Shown here: one piece after another, positions 1 through 5,106 of the stretch
Layout: each line of letters begins with the position of its first letter
How positions within the stretch are numbered: position 1 is the stretch's first letter
NCBI GenBank assembly: GCA_002389265.1
Contig: DGOD01000084.1
Span: 3,024 to 8,132, forward strand
DNA length: 5,109 bases
Direction: 5' to 3'
From: Gammaproteobacteria bacterium UBA4475
GTDB taxonomy: Bacteria > Pseudomonadota > Gammaproteobacteria > Pseudomonadales > Azotimanducaceae
Made by a program: the position numbers and the translations under genes
The notes under the pieces: generated by a model
What the model saw: only the letters and a program-made list of their open reading frames with translations
Told to the model about the DNA's origin: nothing
Database searches by the model: none

Positions 1-1
1 G

Positions 2-52
2 GCTATTGTCGTGACATTACAGCAGCTCGATCCCGCCGATGCCGGGGCTTAA
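2..52 (+). CDS. Possible C-terminal tail of an upstream gene (partial)
   Basis: From base 2 one plus-strand frame is open for 16 codons, reading AIVVTLQQLDPADAGA, and ends at TAA 50-52. The short alanine- and aspartate-rich end looks like an ordinary protein C-terminus, and a plus-strand gene here would converge on the minus-strand LLM gene, whose stop is at 107. The stretch is far too short to assign a family. Another plus-strand frame is also open through this stretch, up to a TAG at 178-180, so the choice of frame is only a judgement. The remaining 54 bases before the LLM gene hold no clear terminator, only an 8-bp palindrome GACCGGTC at 85-92. Confidence 0.25.
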   Translation, partial: AIVVTLQQLDPADAGA

Positions 53-106
53 GGGCGTATTTCCAGACTCAAACTACTGTGCTAGACCGGTCGGACGACA
101 AATGGG

Positions 107-1018
107 TTAAAACGCTGGCAATACCTCATCGATCAAACGCTGAGTCTGAATCATCACATCCCGATCATCACTGGCTATAGGCAACAACACGAATTTCGAG
201 CAGCCCGCCTGAATATAGCCCTGGATTCGCGCCACGATGGCCGCGGCATCACCTATGACCAGGAAGGGGCCAGGGTCTTTGCCAAGACGTTGCTGCAAGG
301 CTTTAACCGCGCGCTGCGCGACTGGCTCTTCAGCGTGGCCAAACCGAAAGGAAAAACTCGCGCCATAATGATCATCATCGATTTGCCTGCCGGTCTCGAG
401 TAACGCCGACTTGATTCCCCGCACCATAATCCCAGCCTGCTCAGGTGAGTCTAGACCGCCTATCCAACCGGTGCCATAACGCGCCACTCGACGCATAGCA
501 ACCTCACTGGAACCACCAATCCACAATGGTAAATGCGCACTATAAGGCTTGGGTGAAATACAGGCTTTGTCATACTGGAAAAATTCACCATCGAAATCTA
601 CGCTGTCTTCCTGCCAGAGACGACGGACCAGTTCAAGGGCTTCGTCCGCCTTCTTACCCCGCCTTCTCGTGTTGGTACCGGTCGCTTTATAGTCCATTCC
701 GAGGGCACTACCCAGACCAAAAGCCGGCACCAGCCGCCCCTGACTCAAAAAATCAATCGTCGCGCATTGTTTAGCGGTCACCAGCGGATCACGCAGGGCG
801 ATTGAGGCAACGTTCATCCCAAATCGAATTCGCCGGGTTGCGCCTGCCAACGCCGCCATCGCTGCCAAGCACTCCAACATGGGTTCTGCCGACACCAGTC
901 GATCTGTTTGCCAGATCGAGTCTACGGCTGACTCCTCACACATCTGTACCCATTCCCAATAGCCTTGCGCGCCCGCAAAGGGAAATCGAGAGAGTCCAAC
1001 ACCAATACCTACTGTCAT
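107..1018 (-). CDS. LLM class flavin-dependent oxidoreductase (luciferase-like monooxygenase)
   Basis: Complete 303-residue protein of the bacterial luciferase / F420-or-FMN-dependent oxidoreductase (LLM) superfamily, a cytoplasmic single-domain TIM barrel. Visible family signatures are DSIWQTDR (residues 33-40), the GMNV strand with a following P and AKQ-AT-DFLSQGR (67-95), the G-G-G loop and Y-ATG around 101-114, RRRGKKADEALEL (118-130), P-P-PLWIGG-SE-A-RRVAR (156-180) and GTGWIGG (182-188). Length is usual for the family. Members use reduced FMN, or F420, for monooxygenation or hydride transfer; the substrate cannot be predicted. The start is ATG 1016-1018, preceded by a moderate ribosome site GGGTAGGT (minus strand, 1034-1027) lying entirely in the 18-bp gap after the upstream flavin monooxygenase gene. 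That spacing suggests co-transcription with it. If FMN-dependent, a separate flavin reductase would be needed, and none is in the window. The family call is firm; the specific reaction is unknown. Confidence 0.93.
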   Translation of the reverse strand: MTVGIGVGLSRFPFAGAQGYWEWVQMCEESAVDSIWQTDRLVSAEPMLECLAAMAALAGATRRIRFGMNVASIALRDPLVTAKQCATIDFLSQGRLVPAFGLGSALGMDYKATGTNTRRRGKKADEALELVRRLWQEDSVDFDGEFFQYDKACISPKPYSAHLPLWIGGSSEVAMRRVARYGTGWIGGLDSPEQAGIMVRGIKSALLETGRQIDDDHYGASFSFRFGHAEEPVAQRAVKALQQRLGKDPGPFLVIGDAAAIVARIQGYIQAGCSKFVLLPIASDDRDVMIQTQRLIDEVLPAF

Positions 1019-1036
1019 AATATAATACCTACCCAG

Positions 1037-2233
1037 TTAGAGCATGATAGATCTCGGGAATTCACGATCGACGGCGAGTAAGAGGCTCCCAACATCAGCC
1101 AGAGTGTTACGCTGCGCCACCAAGTGCTGGCACATAGTTTGCGCGTCGCGCATGCCCCGATCCAGCGAGGTGCGATAGGTATAGATGCTATCGGCACCGA
1201 TCAGGTCATACAACAGTCGCGTCACGTCGCGAGCTGCTTGAAAGGCATTGAGCCTAGACAACCAGACATCGGCCCGCTCTTGAGCGCTTAAAGGCGCGTT
1301 ATCCACCAATCGCTGCCATTGGGTATCCAACGACGCATAGACATAAGACCTGGCACCGCCGAGAATCATTTCCGCATCAGCAATGCCAGCCTGCACAGTA
1401 GCCGCCTGTTTATAGGATACTCCGGACAACCTGTGACTTTTCTCCATCAGGACAGATTGCGCCTCATCGATGGCCTGGCGAGCGACGCCTAAGGGCACGC
1501 CGACCATTTTCCTCAACACCGCATCGGGTTTGCGCCACAGCGCCCCCTCTCTGATTGGCTCAGAAAAACTGAAGGTGTGCTCCCGAGGGACCATTAAATC
1601 ATTGCCCAAAGTTGAATAATCGTTGCTCGCCGTACCCTTCAAACCCGTGGTATGCCAGGTATTTTCAATTTTCCAGCATTCCTTTGCAGCCAGCATCAGT
1701 CGCCACTCAGGTTGTCCGTTAGCGTCGATTAGCCGCTCACCATTTCGATAAACTGTGCAACCCGCTACGATCATATCTGCATGGGATGAACCACTACAAA
1801 ACTGCCAGCTACCGGAGACTTTGTAACCGCCTTCGACCTCCTCTGCGCGCCCTACGGGATAAACCCAACCGGCCTGTATCATGTCAAGATGGGGATAGAG
1901 ATCGCGGGCAATATTCTCCGGCAGATAACCGGAATATAGCCCGGAATCGCTGCCTATCATGGCGCACCAGCCCGCTGAAGCATCACCCCGCGAAATCTCC
2001 TCAATAATCCGCACCTGTTCTGGTGAACTGATTTCAGGACCACCCCAACTCACAGGCATATTCATCCGAAAAACACCTGCTGCTGTTAACAACTCTACCA
2101 CGCTAGGACCAAGACAGCGCGCCAACTCAATATCGTTAGATTTTGAATTCAACCAGCGCTTTAAGCTTCGAGCATTCTTCAGGATATCGCTAGCTGTGGC
2201 TGGCACCGACAATTCTGACTTTATCGCCTGCAT
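1037..2233 (-). CDS. Acyl-CoA dehydrogenase-fold flavin-dependent monooxygenase (HsaA/HpaB/DszC-like)
   Basis: Cytoplasmic enzyme with acyl-CoA dehydrogenase fold. Called from ATG 2231-2233 it has 398 residues; residue numbers here use that start. The N-terminal helical domain contains EEISRGDASAGW (78-89). The middle beta domain has GSWQFCSG (141-148) and W-TTGLKGTASND (193-205), the flavin and substrate region typical of the hydroxylase branch. The C-terminal helical domain (Acyl-CoA_dh_2 type) contains WLSRLNAFQAARDV (324-337) and RDAQTMCQH (362-370). His370 sits where this branch, including 4-hydroxyphenylacetate hydroxylase C2 and HsaA, carries its functional His, rather than the catalytic Glu region of true acyl-CoA dehydrogenases. 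So FMNH2/FADH2-dependent oxygenation is more likely than acyl-CoA oxidation. An in-frame TTG at 2272 would add 13 residues, but it has no ribosome site and lies in a promoter-like TTGACA; the ATG also has only a weak GGGT upstream. The LLM gene follows 18 bp downstream. A partner flavin reductase is absent. Confidence 0.87.
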   Translation of the reverse strand: MQAIKSELSVPATASDILKNARSLKRWLNSKSNDIELARCLGPSVVELLTAAGVFRMNMPVSWGGPEISSPEQVRIIEEISRGDASAGWCAMIGSDSGLYSGYLPENIARDLYPHLDMIQAGWVYPVGRAEEVEGGYKVSGSWQFCSGSSHADMIVAGCTVYRNGERLIDANGQPEWRLMLAAKECWKIENTWHTTGLKGTASNDYSTLGNDLMVPREHTFSFSEPIREGALWRKPDAVLRKMVGVPLGVARQAIDEAQSVLMEKSHRLSGVSYKQAATVQAGIADAEMILGGARSYVYASLDTQWQRLVDNAPLSAQERADVWLSRLNAFQAARDVTRLLYDLIGADSIYTYRTSLDRGMRDAQTMCQHLVAQRNTLADVGSLLLAVDREFPRSIML

Positions 2234-2271
2234 TGCACCCGACCCGAATGATAAAATTTGATCATATGTCA

Positions 2272-2299
2272 ATTATGTAGCAATTGGCATCTTTGCCAG
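2272..2299 (-). promoter_or_regulatory. Putative promoter for the minus-strand flavin monooxygenase operon
   Basis: Read on the minus strand, a -35-like CTGGCA (2299-2294) and a -10-like CATAAT (2277-2272, five of six matches to TATAAT) are 16 bp apart. Transcription would begin near 2265, giving a leader of roughly 30 bases before ATG 2233 and starting downstream of the alternative TTG codon at 2272. This is consensus matching by eye only. The -35 element overlaps that of the divergent plus-strand promoter. Confidence 0.35.
2285..2298. promoter_or_regulatory. Dyad TGGCA-N4-TGCCA in the divergent control region
   Basis: TGGCATCTTTGCCA has perfect 5-bp inverted arms (2285-2289 and 2294-2298) around TCTT. 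It sits at the proposed -35 elements of both divergent promoters, where a dimeric regulator could control both operons. No regulator gene is in the window, so the operator role is an inference from position and symmetry. A 5-bp dyad can also arise by chance. Confidence 0.3.
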
Positions 2300-2319
2300 A
2301 AATCTGACTGTGGTATATT
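2293..2319 (+). promoter_or_regulatory. Putative extended -10 promoter for the MDR / epoxide hydrolase operon
   Basis: TTGCCA (2293-2298) resembles a -35 box and TATATT (2314-2319) a -10 box. The 15-bp spacer is short, but TGG immediately before TATATT supplies the TGn extended -10 element, which commonly compensates for weak -35 contact. Transcription would start near 2326, giving a leader of about 20 bases that contains a purine-rich GAGAAAG (2336-2342) before ATG 2347. Assigned by eye from consensus. Confidence 0.45.
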
Positions 2320-2346
2320 CTCCCTTCAAGTATCTGAGAAAGCACC

Positions 2347-3333
2347 ATGCGAGCTATTGTCTGTCAAGAATTCAAGTCTCCAGCCGACTTAACCATCAGT
2401 CAACTCGATGATCCGGTACCGGCACCCAACGAAGTTTTGATTAGAATTAAGGCCACCGGACTGGGGTATGTGGACGCTTTGACCGTCGCGGGCTTGTATC
2501 AAATCAAACCAGCCTTACCCTTTATTCCCGGCAATGAGATATCCGGCGTGGTTGAGAAGACCGGCAACAAGGTCAAACACCTGCGAGTTGGCCAGCGCAT
2601 TTTGGCCATGCCCCGCAATGGCGGTCTGGCCGAGCTCATTTGTCTGGATGAGAAGTCCTGTACCGCGATACCTGAGACGCTATCACATGAGAGTGCCGCC
2701 AGCTTTCTGGTGAATTATTGCACCGCCTACCACGGTCTCATCTACTGCGGGAAAGTCAAACCAAAGGAAATCGTGCTGATTCTAGGCGCCAGCGGTGGTG
2801 TTGGTGTCGCGGCGATCGACATAGCCCGCGCCCTCGGCGCCGAAGTGATCGCCGCGGCCTCGACTAAGAAGAAACGCGATGCGTGCCTGGCGCTGGGCGC
2901 TGATCATGTGCTTGACTACAGCAAGGAGGATTGGCGCAAAGATTTGCAGAAGATTCTCGATGGTCGACCCTTAAATGTCGTCTATGACCCGGTCGGGGGT
3001 GCCTATGCTGAACCTGCGCTACGCTCACTAAGTCCTGACGGTCGATTTTTGGTAGTGGGTTTTGCCACTGGCGATATCCCTAAGGTGCCCCTCAACCTGG
3101 CATTACTCAAACGTTGTTCGATCATCGGCGTCAACTGGGGTGGTTATCTGGCGGCGAATCCCAATCAATCCCGGCCAGTCATGACAACATTAATGGAATG
3201 GATCGCAACAGGTAGAATCAACCCAACTGCTGGCGAGACGCTACCACTCAAGAAAGCCGGTAGCGCCTTAATGAAGATGCTAAATCGTAAAGCCATCGGC
3301 AAAATTGTCGTTACTATGCAAGAGGATCAATAG
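2347..3333 (+). CDS. Zinc-independent MDR oxidoreductase (NADPH:quinone oxidoreductase family)
   Basis: Complete 328-residue medium-chain dehydrogenase/reductase. The N-terminal GroES-like catalytic domain (about 1-120) has GLGYVDALTVAGLY (38-51), the quinone-reductase version of the segment where alcohol dehydrogenases carry their catalytic zinc cysteine; neither that Cys nor the structural four-Cys lobe is present. The Rossmann domain (about 125-265) has GASGGVG (147-153) for dinucleotide binding, followed by AAASTKKKR (169-177), whose Ser and Lys residues after beta strand 2 favour NADPH. YDPVGG (213-218) and GRFLVVGFA (232-240) are further family marks. Homologues reduce quinones, enones or enoyl thioesters; the substrate here is unknown. 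The start ATG has a GAGAAAG ribosome site. The epoxide hydrolase gene begins 6 bp after the TAG stop, so the two are very probably one transcript. A role removing a conjugated double bond or a reactive enone in the pathway is an inference. Confidence 0.93.
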   Translation: MRAIVCQEFKSPADLTISQLDDPVPAPNEVLIRIKATGLGYVDALTVAGLYQIKPALPFIPGNEISGVVEKTGNKVKHLRVGQRILAMPRNGGLAELICLDEKSCTAIPETLSHESAASFLVNYCTAYHGLIYCGKVKPKEIVLILGASGGVGVAAIDIARALGAEVIAAASTKKKRDACLALGADHVLDYSKEDWRKDLQKILDGRPLNVVYDPVGGAYAEPALRSLSPDGRFLVVGFATGDIPKVPLNLALLKRCSIIGVNWGGYLAANPNQSRPVMTTLMEWIATGRINPTAGETLPLKKAGSALMKMLNRKAIGKIVVTMQEDQ

Positions 3334-3339
3334 ACCACA

Positions 3340-4476
3340 ATGAGCGATATCAGACCCTTTACTATCGATATTCCGGCTCAGCAAATTGCTGATTTAAAAA
3401 CTCGCCTGGCGCTCACCCGCTGGCCTGACAAGGAGACCCCCGACGACTGGAGCCAGGGCATTCCCTTGGCCTATATGCAAGAAATTCAGGATTACTGGCT
3501 ACATCACTACGACTGGCCGGCACGTCAGACAAAGCTTAATGTGTCCCCCGGGTTCCTCACTGAACTGGACGGGCTCGACATTCATTTTCTACATATCCGC
3601 TCACCCCACGCCAATGCTCGCCCCTTACTGTTGACCCACGGCTGGCCAGGTTCCATCGTCGAATTCCAAAAAGTCATTGCACCCTTGACAGATCCGACTC
3701 AACACGGCGGCAGCGCAGACGACGCGTTCCACTTGGTTTGTCCGACACTGCCGGGGTTTGGTTTTTCCGGTAAACCCACCACACCTGGCTGGGATATTGC
3801 CAAGATTGCCACCGCCTGGAACACTCTAATGGTCCGTCTGGGATATGACCATTATCTTGCCCAGGGCGGCGACTGGGGCGCCATCGTCACTAGCATGATC
3901 GGCGCGCAGAATCTCGGCAACTGCCAGGGCATCCATATCACCATGCCCATCGTTCCGCCCGACCCCGAGACCATGAACGACCTGAGCGAACTGGAGAAAT
4001 CCACTCTGGCCGGCCTCAAATTTTACCAGGATCACGACTCCGGCTATTCCAAGCAGCAAGCAACCCGACCGCAGACTCTGGGCTATGGGCTGGCGGACTC
4101 GCCCATTGGCCAAGCTGCCTGGATTATCGAGAAATTCTACCAGTGGACTGACTGCGACGGGCACCCTGAGAACGTCATCAGCCGTGATGAGTTGTTGGAC
4201 AATGTCATGCTTTATTGGCTGCCCGATGCGGGCGCCTCCTCGGCACGGATCTACTGGGAGAGCTTCGGCAGAACCGGTAACGACCCCATCAATCTGCCAG
4301 TCGGCTGCAGCATTTTCCCTAAAGAGATTTTCAAGACGTCGGAACGCTGGGCGAAGAAGCGTTTCATCAATCTGGTTCACTTCAATGTGCTGCAAAAAGG
4401 CGGGCACTTCGCCGCGTTAGAACAACCTGAAGCCTTTATCGGGGAACTCCGAGACTGCTTTAGAAAGATGACTTAG
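3340..4476 (+). CDS. Epoxide hydrolase, microsomal-type (EHN domain, alpha/beta-hydrolase fold)
   Basis: Complete 378-residue epoxide hydrolase that would add water to an epoxide to give a vicinal diol through an alkyl-enzyme ester. The N-terminal EHN domain (about 1-110) precedes the alpha/beta-hydrolase domain. The whole catalytic set can be placed by comparison with mammalian microsomal epoxide hydrolase: oxyanion loop HGWP (100-103), nucleophile Asp178 in GGDWG, epoxide-polarising Tyr236 (in SGY, aligning with mEH Tyr299) and Tyr305 (in SARIY, mEH Tyr374), acid Glu329 in FPKE (mEH Glu404), and base His356 in GGHFAAL (mEH His431). The Glu-to-His spacing of 27 residues equals that of mEH. 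Unlike mEH, there is no N-terminal membrane anchor, so it should be a soluble cytoplasmic enzyme. It starts 6 bp after the MDR gene; its likely ribosome site GAGG (3322-3325) lies inside that gene with a somewhat long 14-base spacing, consistent with coupled translation. Family and activity class are secure; the substrate is unknown. Confidence 0.95.
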   Translation: MSDIRPFTIDIPAQQIADLKTRLALTRWPDKETPDDWSQGIPLAYMQEIQDYWLHHYDWPARQTKLNVSPGFLTELDGLDIHFLHIRSPHANARPLLLTHGWPGSIVEFQKVIAPLTDPTQHGGSADDAFHLVCPTLPGFGFSGKPTTPGWDIAKIATAWNTLMVRLGYDHYLAQGGDWGAIVTSMIGAQNLGNCQGIHITMPIVPPDPETMNDLSELEKSTLAGLKFYQDHDSGYSKQQATRPQTLGYGLADSPIGQAAWIIEKFYQWTDCDGHPENVISRDELLDNVMLYWLPDAGASSARIYWESFGRTGNDPINLPVGCSIFPKEIFKTSERWAKKRFINLVHFNVLQKGGHFAALEQPEAFIGELRDCFRKMT

Positions 4477-4501
4477 GGGCCAGCCTGAACCTGCACCCGG
4501 C

Positions 4502-4526
4502 CGCCTTTTGCTGGGTTTTCAAGGCG
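4502..4526 (+). other. Weak stem-loop after the epoxide hydrolase gene
   Basis: CGCCTT (4502-4507) can pair with AAGGCG (4521-4526) around a 13-base loop, 25 bases after the epoxide hydrolase stop. There is no T-run after the stem, so this is not a canonical intrinsic terminator. It could still slow polymerase or protect the 3' end of the transcript. Confidence 0.25.
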
Positions 4527-4558
4527 CGTCAATGATTTATCTAAAGTTGGCCTGATTT

Positions 4559-4595
4559 CACCTTTTACATAACCCATGACCTGTTTATAAAGGTG
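4559..4595. repeat. Inverted repeat CACCTTT-N23-AAAGGTG spanning the ferredoxin promoter
   Basis: Perfect 7-bp arms at 4559-4565 and 4589-4595 lie about 30 bp apart centre to centre, roughly three helical turns. The left arm overlaps the proposed -35 and the right arm overlaps the proposed -10. The arrangement would suit a regulator binding two half-sites on one face of the DNA, but no regulator is known here. Confidence 0.35.
4564..4591 (+). promoter_or_regulatory. Putative sigma70 promoter of the ferredoxin gene
   Basis: TTTACA (4564-4569) and TATAAA (4586-4591) each match the sigma70 consensus at five of six bases and are 16 bp apart. The start would lie near 4598, leaving a leader of about 44 bases. 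It makes the ferredoxin gene a separate transcription unit, although read-through from the epoxide hydrolase remains possible because no strong terminator is seen between them. Confidence 0.55.
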
Positions 4596-4629
4596 TCGTT
4601 TTTTGATATCTTGCATCATGATAACCACC

Positions 4630-4635
4630 AAGGAG
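4630..4635 (+). promoter_or_regulatory. Shine-Dalgarno site that fixes the ferredoxin start
   Basis: AAGGAG lies 6 bases before ATG 4642. It decides against the in-frame upstream TTG 4603 and ATG 4618, which would add 13 or 8 residues that do not belong to the ferredoxin fold. Confidence 0.85.
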
Positions 4636-4641
4636 CTCACA

Positions 4642-4962
4642 ATGGCGAAAATCAAGTTCATCCAACACGACGGCAACGAGATCGTTGTTGAAGCAGTCAA
4701 TGGCTCTACGGTCATGAATGCGGCTCTCGACAACATGGTCGCTGGTATCGACGCTGATTGCGGTGGTGAATGCTCCTGCGCCACTTGCCATGTCATCGTT
4801 GATGATGCCTGGATCGGTAAGTTGGCAGCAGCAACTGCACAGGAAGAGTCAATGCTTGACCTGAATCCTGATCGTGAGCCGAATTCACGTCTGTCTTGTC
4901 AGATTCCGGTGACCGATGCACTGGACGGTTTAGTGGTTAATTTGCCGGAATTCCAGTACTAG
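4642..4962 (+). CDS. [2Fe-2S] ferredoxin, adrenodoxin/putidaredoxin type
   Basis: A 106-residue soluble electron carrier of the vertebrate/bacterial P450-partner ferredoxin class, the same length as putidaredoxin. The cluster ligands are Cys40, Cys46, Cys49 and Cys86, in the spacing C-x5-C-x2-C-x36-C found in this class. The core reads [12 protein letters not shown] (40-51) and the fourth ligand is in SRLSCQIPV (82-90). Acidic residues between 68 and 79 (EE, D, D, E) match the helix that docks redox partners. Cys44 is an extra non-ligand cysteine in the cluster loop, where putidaredoxin has Ala. The protein ends in Tyr106, an aromatic terminus as in putidaredoxin, where C-terminal Trp106 contacts P450cam. 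It normally takes electrons from a FAD ferredoxin reductase and gives them to a class I cytochrome P450, or sometimes a Rieske oxygenase; neither is in this window. The gene has its own likely promoter and a strong ribosome site. Confidence 0.95.
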   Translation: MAKIKFIQHDGNEIVVEAVNGSTVMNAALDNMVAGIDADCGGECSCATCHVIVDDAWIGKLAAATAQEESMLDLNPDREPNSRLSCQIPVTDALDGLVVNLPEFQY

Positions 4963-4965
4963 TTG

Positions 4966-5106
4966 TCACGCTTTCTCGCCAGCATGCTTAATCGCATGCT
5001 CGGCGGCGTCCCTCCACGCGCCTTCATCCCATAAACCGGCTATCAATCCTGCCCCTGACAAACCCGACGGGCTTCTCAGGACCGGTATCAGAAATTCCTG
5101 AACAGT
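4966..5106 (-). pseudogene. Possible C-terminal remnant of a minus-strand gene at the window edge
   Basis: On the minus strand, 46 codons run from 5106 to a TGA at 4968-4966, only 3 bases past the ferredoxin stop. The end, containing GLWDEGAWRDAAEHAIKHAG, looks like a genuine protein C-terminus, and the preceding SGLSGAGLIAG loosely recalls the terminal region of sugar-kinase/actin-like ATPase proteins; that resemblance is weak and should not be taken as a call. The frame is closed by TAG at 5109-5107 and the only usable internal start is a TTG at codon 16. It also uses several codons that are often rare (ATA, AGA, AGG). So it is either a frameshifted or truncated gene, or a chance open frame. 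Confidence 0.25.
4981..5000. terminator. Perfect hairpin AGCATGC-N6-GCATGCT just after the ferredoxin gene
   Basis: Seven-bp arms at 4981-4987 and 4994-5000 enclose the loop TTAATC, beginning 18 bases after the ferredoxin stop. GCC (4978-4980) can add three pairs with GGC (5002-5004) across one bulged C. No T-tract follows on either strand, so efficient intrinsic termination is doubtful; it may act as a weak terminator or 3'-end stabiliser. It also overlaps the doubtful minus-strand coding-like stretch. Confidence 0.35.

Noticed and set aside
17..73. Minus-strand 18-codon frame at the left edge that ends at 17
   Set aside because: It is closed upstream by TAG at 76-74 and has no start codon, so it cannot be a gene and is too short to call a remnant.
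1037..2233. Calling this gene a true acyl-CoA dehydrogenase
   Set aside because: The C-terminal region has the MCQH-type segment of the hydroxylase branch rather than the catalytic Glu motif of acyl-CoA dehydrogenases, and the middle domain matches HsaA/HpaB-type enzymes.
1786..2261. Plus-strand frames opposite the 5' half of the flavin monooxygenase gene
   Set aside because: Arginine- and proline-rich shadow translations with no domain signature.
3826..4407. Long minus-strand open frame of 193 codons opposite the epoxide hydrolase gene
   Set aside because: It is fully antisense to a gene with an intact catalytic set, shows no recognisable motif, and is the kind of shadow frame expected opposite GC-rich codon positions.
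4085..4420. Plus-strand frame of 111 codons inside the epoxide hydrolase gene
   Set aside because: Out-of-frame overlap rich in Ser, Arg and Thr with no ribosome site or motif; the hydrolase frame is continuous through it.
4502..4526. Canonical intrinsic terminator after the epoxide hydrolase
   Set aside because: The stem is only 6 bp with a 13-base loop and no following T-run; kept only as a weak stem-loop.
4603..4641. N-terminal extension of the ferredoxin from TTG 4603 or ATG 4618
   Set aside because: The AAGGAG site lies within this stretch and is correctly spaced for ATG 4642, and the fold begins at MAKIKF.
4473..4796. Minus-strand open frames (4473-4796 and 4585-4791) opposite the ferredoxin 5' region
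   Set aside because: They are antisense to the cysteine motif of the ferredoxin and its promoter and show no family features.
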